Source: QHXQ01 sp038322995
Lineage (GTDB): Bacteria > Acidobacteriota > Blastocatellia > Pyrinomonadales > Pyrinomonadaceae
Direction: 5' to 3'
NCBI GenBank assembly: GCA_038322995.1
Contig: JBBQGM010000001.1
Location: 90,807-154,806 of the forward strand
Length of the DNA stretch: 64,000 nt
Shown here piece by piece: positions 59,408 through 64,000 of the stretch. The number at the start of each line of letters is the position of its first letter. The stretch's first letter is position 1. The notes under the pieces are model-generated. The model was not told where the DNA came from. It made no database searches and worked only from the letters and a program-made list of their open reading frames with translations. The translations under genes were made by a program, and so were the position numbers.

Positions 59408-60475
59408 ATGACTAAGAACTTGCGCAACGAGACGGGCGACGGCGCGCACGCGCCCACGCCGCGCCGGCCGCGCATCGCCATCACGATGGGCGACCCGGCG
59501 GGCATCGGCCCCGAAGTCGTCTTGAAGGCCGTCGCGGAAGAGCAGGTGCGGCGCGCGTGCGTGCCCGTCATCGTCGGCGATGCGCAACTGCTCGCGCACA
59601 CGGCGCGCACGCTCGACTTGCAGTGCGGTTACGATGTCGTCCAACGTGGCGAGCCGATTCCGGCGACGGCGGACGAGCCGGTCATCTATCATCTCAACAA
59701 CATCAGCGGGCACGTCGAGCCGGGCGTGGAGTCGGGCGCGGCGGGGCGCGCGGCGGCCGAGTACATCGAAGCGGCCGTCGAATTGTGCGCCGCCGGCCAG
59801 GTGGACGCGATCTCAACCGCGCCGATTAACAAACGCGCCCTCTTCTTAGGCGGCTACAGTTTTCCCGGGCACACGGAGTTTCTCGCGCACCTGACGCACG
59901 CCGACAATTGCGCGATGGCCTTTGTCGCTGCGAACCTACGCATTGTTTTGATCTCGACGCACGTACCGTTGGCCGAAGCGATCCGGTTGGTTGAACGCGA
60001 ACGCATCGAGCGCGTTGTCAAATTAACTGATCGCGAGTTGCGCCGCTGGGGTATCGCGCGGCCGCGCATCGCGGTCGCAGCGCTGAATCCGCATGGCGCG
60101 GAGGGCGGGTTGTTCGGCGTTGAAGAAGCGGCTGAGATCGCGCCGGCCGTGGAAGGCAGTCGGGCGGCCGGCATGGATGTGGCAGGGCCGTTCTCCGCCG
60201 ACACGATCTTCTTGCGCGCGTCGCGTGGCGAGTTCGACGCGGTCGTCGCCTGTTATCATGATCAGGCAATGATTCCAGTCAAGTGTCTCTCCTTCGGCGA
60301 AGCCGTCAACGTGACGTTGGGCTTGCCGTTCATTCGCACCTCGGTGGATCATGGCACGGCGTTCGACATCGCGGGCAAGGGTCTCGCCGAGCATTCGAGC
60401 ATGGTCGCCGCCATCACGCTCGCCGCCGAACTCGCGCGCACCGAGGAGACCGGGCAAGAAGCGCTCCTGCAATAA
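59408..60475 (+). CDS. pdxA: 4-hydroxythreonine-4-phosphate dehydrogenase
   Basis: 355 residues from the ATG at 59408; a TTG at 59363 is in frame. Signatures: IAITMGDPAGIGPEVVLKAV, DAISTAPINKRALFLGG, FPGHTEFLAHLT, AVVACYHDQAMIPVKCLSFG and LPFIRTSVDHGTAFDIAGKG, with the metal-binding histidines. It acts in vitamin B6 synthesis, or as a related enzyme (PdxA2 types act on erythronate). No ribosome site is visible. Confidence 0.94.
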   Translation: MTKNLRNETGDGAHAPTPRRPRIAITMGDPAGIGPEVVLKAVAEEQVRRACVPVIVGDAQLLAHTARTLDLQCGYDVVQRGEPIPATADEPVIYHLNNISGHVEPGVESGAAGRAAAEYIEAAVELCAAGQVDAISTAPINKRALFLGGYSFPGHTEFLAHLTHADNCAMAFVAANLRIVLISTHVPLAEAIRLVERERIERVVKLTDRELRRWGIARPRIAVAALNPHGAEGGLFGVEEAAEIAPAVEGSRAAGMDVAGPFSADTIFLRASRGEFDAVVACYHDQAMIPVKCLSFGEAVNVTLGLPFIRTSVDHGTAFDIAGKGLAEHSSMVAAITLAAELARTEETGQEALLQ

Positions 60476-60519
60476 ACGACGACGAGACGCACCACCTCTG
60501 CGCCTGTGTTTTGAGCATC

Positions 60520-61485
60520 ATGCGCTTGCAACGCCAAAGACAATTTACCCTGCGCCGCACGCTCGCGCTTTTGCTCGGCGTTGCTTGCCTCTGTGTGCCC
60601 ACACGCGCCGCCGAAAAAATCTTGAGCAAAGACGCAGCGCGCAAAGCGATCACGCGCGTGGCGGGGCTGGAGTTGCCAAAGGACGCGGTGCGAATCAAAG
60701 CGGTGACAGGGACAGGCACGGCGGTCGAAGTTGCGGCGACGATCAAGACTGCGTTTCGTTTGCAACAAACAGAAGCGGGGCAGTGGCGCGTCGTCGAGGT
60801 GCGCGCTGGCGACCGGCAGTGGGAAGAGATCGAGTTGCTCACGCGCGCCTTGCACGTTGAGCGCACGACCCCACTTATTACCCAACTTGAAGCCTTGACC
60901 GCGCAGTTTGCCGAACGCGAACGCATCCGCGCAGAAAAGAAGCTCAAGGAAAAAGACGAGCCGGCGGATAACGCGCAGGCCCAGAAAAAGAAGCAGCCCG
61001 CGCCGCCGGCCGACGCCGATGATTTGCGGGCCGGCCCGTTCGTTATCAAAAGTTTCGCGCCGTTGCTCTCGTCCGCTACGGTGGAAACTGAGATCGATAC
61101 ACTGTTCCGGCTTAACAAAAACGCGCGCGGGCAGTGGCAGGTACTGGATGCGAAACTCGGCGACAGCGCATGGGCCGACATCACAGCCCTCGTGCGCGCG
61201 CTCGACGCGGAAAAAGCGACGCGGGCACAGGCTGATCTCGCCGCGCTCGCCGGCGCGCTCGAAGCCTTCCGCCGCGAGCGCGGTTTCTACGCCGTCGCCG
61301 ACTCGGCCGGCGCACTCGTCGATCAACTCAACCCGCGTTACACCAATGCCATCATCCGCATAGACCCGTGGCATCGCCCCTACGCTTATACCGGCACGCG
61401 CGCAAGTTTCGACCTGCGCTCCCTCGGCCCCGACGGCAAAGCCAACACGGCCGACGATGTGGTCAGCGACCACGCGGGTAGATAA
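60520..61485 (+). CDS. Secreted protein with type II pseudopilin-like C-terminus
   Basis: 321 residues from the ATG at 60520 (MRLQRQRQFTLRRTLALLLG, signal peptide ending near TRAAEK). The body has two similar segments (VEVRAGDRQWEEIELLTRAL, LDAKLGDSAWADITALVRAL) with a Lys/Glu/Pro linker between, apparently an internal duplication. The end LNPRYTNAIIRIDPWHRPYA and DLRSLGPDGKANTADDV resembles the calcium-binding tail of GspG-type pseudopilins, but the hydrophobic pilin helix and prepilin cleavage site are absent. Role unknown. Confidence 0.75.
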   Translation: MRLQRQRQFTLRRTLALLLGVACLCVPTRAAEKILSKDAARKAITRVAGLELPKDAVRIKAVTGTGTAVEVAATIKTAFRLQQTEAGQWRVVEVRAGDRQWEEIELLTRALHVERTTPLITQLEALTAQFAERERIRAEKKLKEKDEPADNAQAQKKKQPAPPADADDLRAGPFVIKSFAPLLSSATVETEIDTLFRLNKNARGQWQVLDAKLGDSAWADITALVRALDAEKATRAQADLAALAGALEAFRRERGFYAVADSAGALVDQLNPRYTNAIIRIDPWHRPYAYTGTRASFDLRSLGPDGKANTADDVVSDHAGR

Positions 61486-61504
61486 GCGTTGCCCTAAGCC
61501 TGTG

Positions 61505-62026
61505 CTATTTGTCAGGCCAACGTTTCGCGTCGGCGAGAAACTTTTCTACCGCCGCCTGTGAACGTAGACGAATGATCCGCTTGCTCTGCTCATGCGCCCG
61601 CAGCAGCGCCAGCACCTTCGGGCGCACACTGCGCGGGTAATCCCACACCCAGCGCGCGAATTCCAGTGTCATGCGCTCCGCGCAACCCGCACCCATGTCT
61701 GGCCGGACGCCGTGCCAGTAACGCATCCGTCGGCGCAATACCCGCCAGAGGCAGACCGTGCGCGCAATGTCTAAGAAGATCACCGTATCGCAGGCCGCCA
61801 GCCGGAGCGAGAGCGTGCGGGTATAATTCCCGTCCATGATCCACGCCTCACGTGCCACCAAGGCCGCCAGCGTTTGATCCCACGCATCGTTGCCCATCTC
61901 CACCCAACCCGGTTGCCAGTACAACGAATCCAGATGAATGACCTCGATGTTGAGCAATTGGCCCAACCTGACCGCGAACGTCGATTTCCCGGCCCCGCCT
62001 GAGCCAATGACCATAATCTTCTTCAT
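61505..62026 (-). CDS. P-loop nucleoside/shikimate-kinase-like protein
   Basis: 173 residues: P-loop MVIGSGGAGKSTFAVRLGQL, then IEVIHLDSLYWQPGWVEMGN and WIMDGNYTRTLSLRLAACDT, IFLDIARTVCLWRVLRR. This set defines the adenylate-kinase-related group often annotated 'DNA topology modulation protein' (FlaR-like). Substrate unknown. It is divergent... in the sense of minus strand, downstream of the zinc-ribbon gene. Confidence 0.85.
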   Translation of the reverse strand: MKKIMVIGSGGAGKSTFAVRLGQLLNIEVIHLDSLYWQPGWVEMGNDAWDQTLAALVAREAWIMDGNYTRTLSLRLAACDTVIFLDIARTVCLWRVLRRRMRYWHGVRPDMGAGCAERMTLEFARWVWDYPRSVRPKVLALLRAHEQSKRIIRLRSQAAVEKFLADAKRWPDK

Positions 62027-62091
62027 GGTGTTGGGTGAAATGGGTTGGGCTTAGGCCGTTTAAGACTGGCATGAATAGATAAAAGGGCTAC

Positions 62092-62367
62092 TCATTCTTC
62101 CGGCTCGGCGTTGATTCGTTCCAGCACGGCGGGCTGTTGCCCTTCAAACTGGTGATACTTCTCTGCATCTTCCTCATTGAAATCGACCGCGAACTGGATG
62201 TGATGACAATGAATGCAGCCATATGTATGCACCGCGCGCGTGCCCATGCCCAGAGCTTTTCTTAACGTTGAAATGTCGGCCGGTTGGAAGGCGATAGTCC
62301 CGCCGCCAGCGGTGTCGATGAGCGTGCCTTCCACCAGCGCCGTACTGCCACACACGATGCATTTCAT
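62092..62367 (-). CDS. Small zinc-ribbon protein
   Basis: 91 residues with two Cys pairs, MKCIVCGSTALVEGTL and YGCIHCHHIQFAVDF, and a Glu-rich end. This two-CxxC layout forms a zinc ribbon. Function unknown. It lies 65 bases before the P-loop gene on the same strand. Confidence 0.75.
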   Translation of the reverse strand: MKCIVCGSTALVEGTLIDTAGGGTIAFQPADISTLRKALGMGTRAVHTYGCIHCHHIQFAVDFNEEDAEKYHQFEGQQPAVLERINAEPEE

Positions 62368-62746
62368 TCGTCGCGCTCCCGGCTTGAAAATTTAGTGATC
62401 AGATTGCAGCCACACTTTAATGGAAACCGGAAAGAATGTTCAATGTGACTGCCAGCGCAGTGCGGGCTGAAGCGCCTGACTGATTTTCAATTGAACCGCG
62501 TCCGGCCAATCCGCTGTGCGCGCGTGGGCAACAGATTGTTCCAGCTAAAACAGGTTGGCCGGGCCGTCTGCTGGGCGGTCGGCATCGTTCCTCTTGACGC
62601 TCTCGCGGCGCGGGTGTTAGGTTCAAAGTGTGTCTGTTGGAGGGATGGCCCCGCGATCCGTTGACTCACGCCTCGTGCCGTCTGGCGACTTTGCCCGTGC
62701 AAAGCGTCGGGCCCGATGCGCTTGCCCTTAGTTAAGGAGTCGGTTG
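62368..62746. other. Divergent intergenic region, no gene seen
   Basis: This 379-base region separates divergent genes. I see the AAGGAG ribosome site for the receiver-domain gene (62734-62739) but no convincing promoter hexamers or conserved frame. Confidence 0.5.
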
Positions 62747-64000
62747 TTGCTTACGGGACGCAAACTGCTGCTCGCGGACGATTCGCCGACCGTACGGAAA
62801 GTGCTGAGTCTGACCTTCAGCGATGAGGGCATGGAAGTCATCGCCGTCGGCAGCGGCGCGGAAACTCTCACGGTGTTGGCGCAAAGCGCGCCCGACATCG
62901 TGCTCGCGGGCGTGTTCATGCCCGAGCCGAACGGCTATCAGGTCTGCGCGCATGTGAAGCGCACAGCGAGCTTGCGGCACATTCCTGTCGTACTGCTCAG
63001 AGGCACGTTTGAACCTTTCGACGAAGCGGAGGCGCGCAGAGTTGGCGCGGACGGGGTCTTCATGACGAAACCATTCCAATCAATACGCGATCTGATGAGC
63101 AAGGTGGGCCACCTGCTTGGCGGCAACGCGGAAGAGAAACAGGCGGACGAATCGGCCCCGCCGGCTGCACCCATTATCGAGCACGAGCCAAGCATCGAGT
63201 TCCACGCACAAGCGAACACCGCCCGCGCGGCAGGCAGCGCTACGTCCTCGTATCCGTGGGAACGGGCGCGTGCAGCGGACATGGTCAGCCCCGCGCCCGC
63301 GCCCGCCGCAAACGTTGGCGCGTTCAATGATTTCGACATGGACGATCAGACGATTCAGACCACATCGGCCGCGGCGTTCGGCACCCACGCCGCGCCGGCT
63401 GCCGCAAGCGAGCGATACGATATGCCAGAGGTCGAGGCGGAGAATGAAGTGGCGCACGCGCCGGCGAGTGACGAATCCTTTATGCTGCTGGATGAAGAAC
63501 CAGCGCCGGTCGCCGCACAGGCACAGCCGGAAAGCGTGGCCGCATTGAGCTACACCGGCGCACCGGCCGTACAGTCCGAGTTCGGCGCGCGCAGCGGGCA
63601 GGCCCCTGACGATGCGCTCCTCGATCTCGGCGAGACAAACGTGCCCGCCGCCGTGAATGAGACGGACGAGTTCGTCCTTGATCTCGGTGATGAGTCGTAT
63701 GCCGCATCTTCGGCAAGCGTCGCTGAGCCGCGCGTCATGTATGCCGAAGGTTTGGCCAGTTCGGCCGCCGAGGCCGCCGCGCCGCTTTGGGCCGCAGAGG
63801 CCCCGCGCACGGACATGCACGCCCTTGAGGCTGACGCGCAAGCTTACGCGCCACAGATTGAAGCGTCGCCGGGGGGGTACGCCCGGGCGGCCCGCTCCCC
63901 CCGCGACCCCGGCCGGTCCGCCGCGGGGGGTAAAACAAACACCCCGCCCCCCCCGGGGCCCACCCCCAACACAGCGCCAAAGCCCAACCAGGTTGTAGAA
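62747..64000 (+). CDS. Receiver-domain protein with degenerate phospho-acceptor (partial, runs off window)
   Basis: At least 418 residues, open to the window end. The TTG at 62747 (another at 62744) follows AAGGAG; no ATG is possible before an in-frame stop. Residues 1-~125 are a CheY-like receiver: acidic pair in KLLLADDSPTVRKVL (D11, D12) and the conserved Lys in FMTKPFQS (K108). The phospho-acceptor position reads APDIVLAGVFMPEPNGYQVC, Gly instead of Asp (G55). A long Ala/Glu/Pro-rich, acidic, probably disordered tail follows with repeated EFVLDLGDE/ALLDLGE-like motifs. From about 63870 the sequence becomes G/C homopolymer-rich and the residues there should not be trusted. Confidence 0.82.
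   Translation, partial: MLTGRKLLLADDSPTVRKVLSLTFSDEGMEVIAVGSGAETLTVLAQSAPDIVLAGVFMPEPNGYQVCAHVKRTASLRHIPVVLLRGTFEPFDEAEARRVGADGVFMTKPFQSIRDLMSKVGHLLGGNAEEKQADESAPPAAPIIEHEPSIEFHAQANTARAAGSATSSYPWERARAADMVSPAPAPAANVGAFNDFDMDDQTIQTTSAAAFGTHAAPAAASERYDMPEVEAENEVAHAPASDESFMLLDEEPAPVAAQAQPESVAALSYTGAPAVQSEFGARSGQAPDDALLDLGETNVPAAVNETDEFVLDLGDESYAASSASVAEPRVMYAEGLASSAAEAAAPLWAAEAPRTDMHALEADAQAYAPQIEASPGGYARAARSPRDPGRSAAGGKTNTPPPPGPTPNTAPKPNQVVE

Noticed and set aside
1..64000. tRNA or rRNA genes
   Set aside because: I found no T-loop GGTTCRA pattern with matching acceptor arms and no rRNA segments by reading; a covariance search would be needed to be certain.

Overview
The window is a high-GC bacterial chromosome segment, most likely from an acidobacterium (Blastocatellia-like). 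The clues are a VWFA-related acidobacterial-type protein, large secreted carboxypeptidase-regulatory-like (CarboxypepD_reg) proteins, an Hfq with the KKQ...IEWYDR form of the Sm fold, and MglA/MglB-type polarity proteins. This assignment is inferred from protein families only. I recognised no rRNA, tRNA, CRISPR array or transposase gene. The last ~130 bases are G/C homopolymer-rich and look like a poor-quality contig edge.

Layout. 1-16.4 kb: secreted and envelope proteins (VWFA protein, M14 peptidase, OPT oligopeptide transporter, a pilin-tailed secreted protein, two CarboxypepD_reg proteins), with a PcrA/UvrD helicase and an isochorismatase-like hydrolase. 16.5-20.7 kb: a defence-like island. 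It holds a type IIG restriction-modification gene whose middle is AT-rich, a coiled-coil gene just upstream of it, and a 14-unit 21-bp tandem repeat ending exactly at its stop codon. 20.8-27.9 kb: a glycine-zipper protein, then yvcK-glmU-glmS (control and synthesis of UDP-GlcNAc) and a TPR protein with a histone-H1-like tail. 28.3-29.6 kb: mglB-mglA-like pair followed by a 104-bp MITE. 29.6-34.1 kb: ruvA-ruvB-yihY-queA-rimI, all on the minus strand. 34.2-37.5 kb: a compact bacterial microcompartment (BMC) locus with a class II aldolase, one BMC-H, three BMC-P and two Cys-rich small proteins. 37.5-40.9 kb: ZIP transporter, TPM-domain protein, nucleotidyltransferase and LemA on the minus strand.

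41.0-58.6 kb: a nearly complete dcw (division and cell wall) cluster in the order mraZ-rsmH-ftsL-ftsI-orf-murF-mraY-murD-ftsW-murG-murC-murB-ftsQ-ftsA-ftsZ. It is preceded by a strong sigma70-like promoter and three GTGG boxes at exact 10-bp spacing (MraZ operator). murE and ddl are absent from it. 58.6-64 kb: hfq, pdxA, a pseudopilin-tailed secreted protein, a small P-loop kinase, a zinc-ribbon protein, and a receiver-domain protein whose phospho-acceptor Asp is replaced by Gly; this last gene runs off the window.

The most noteworthy items are the BMC locus without recognisable aldehyde dehydrogenase; the 21-bp/heptapeptide repeat beside the mosaic restriction-modification gene; the repeats occupying gaps between genes inside operons (a palindrome family at three sites, an 11-copy heptanucleotide array between murG and murC, and a hairpin over the murB start); and the MITE with target duplication.
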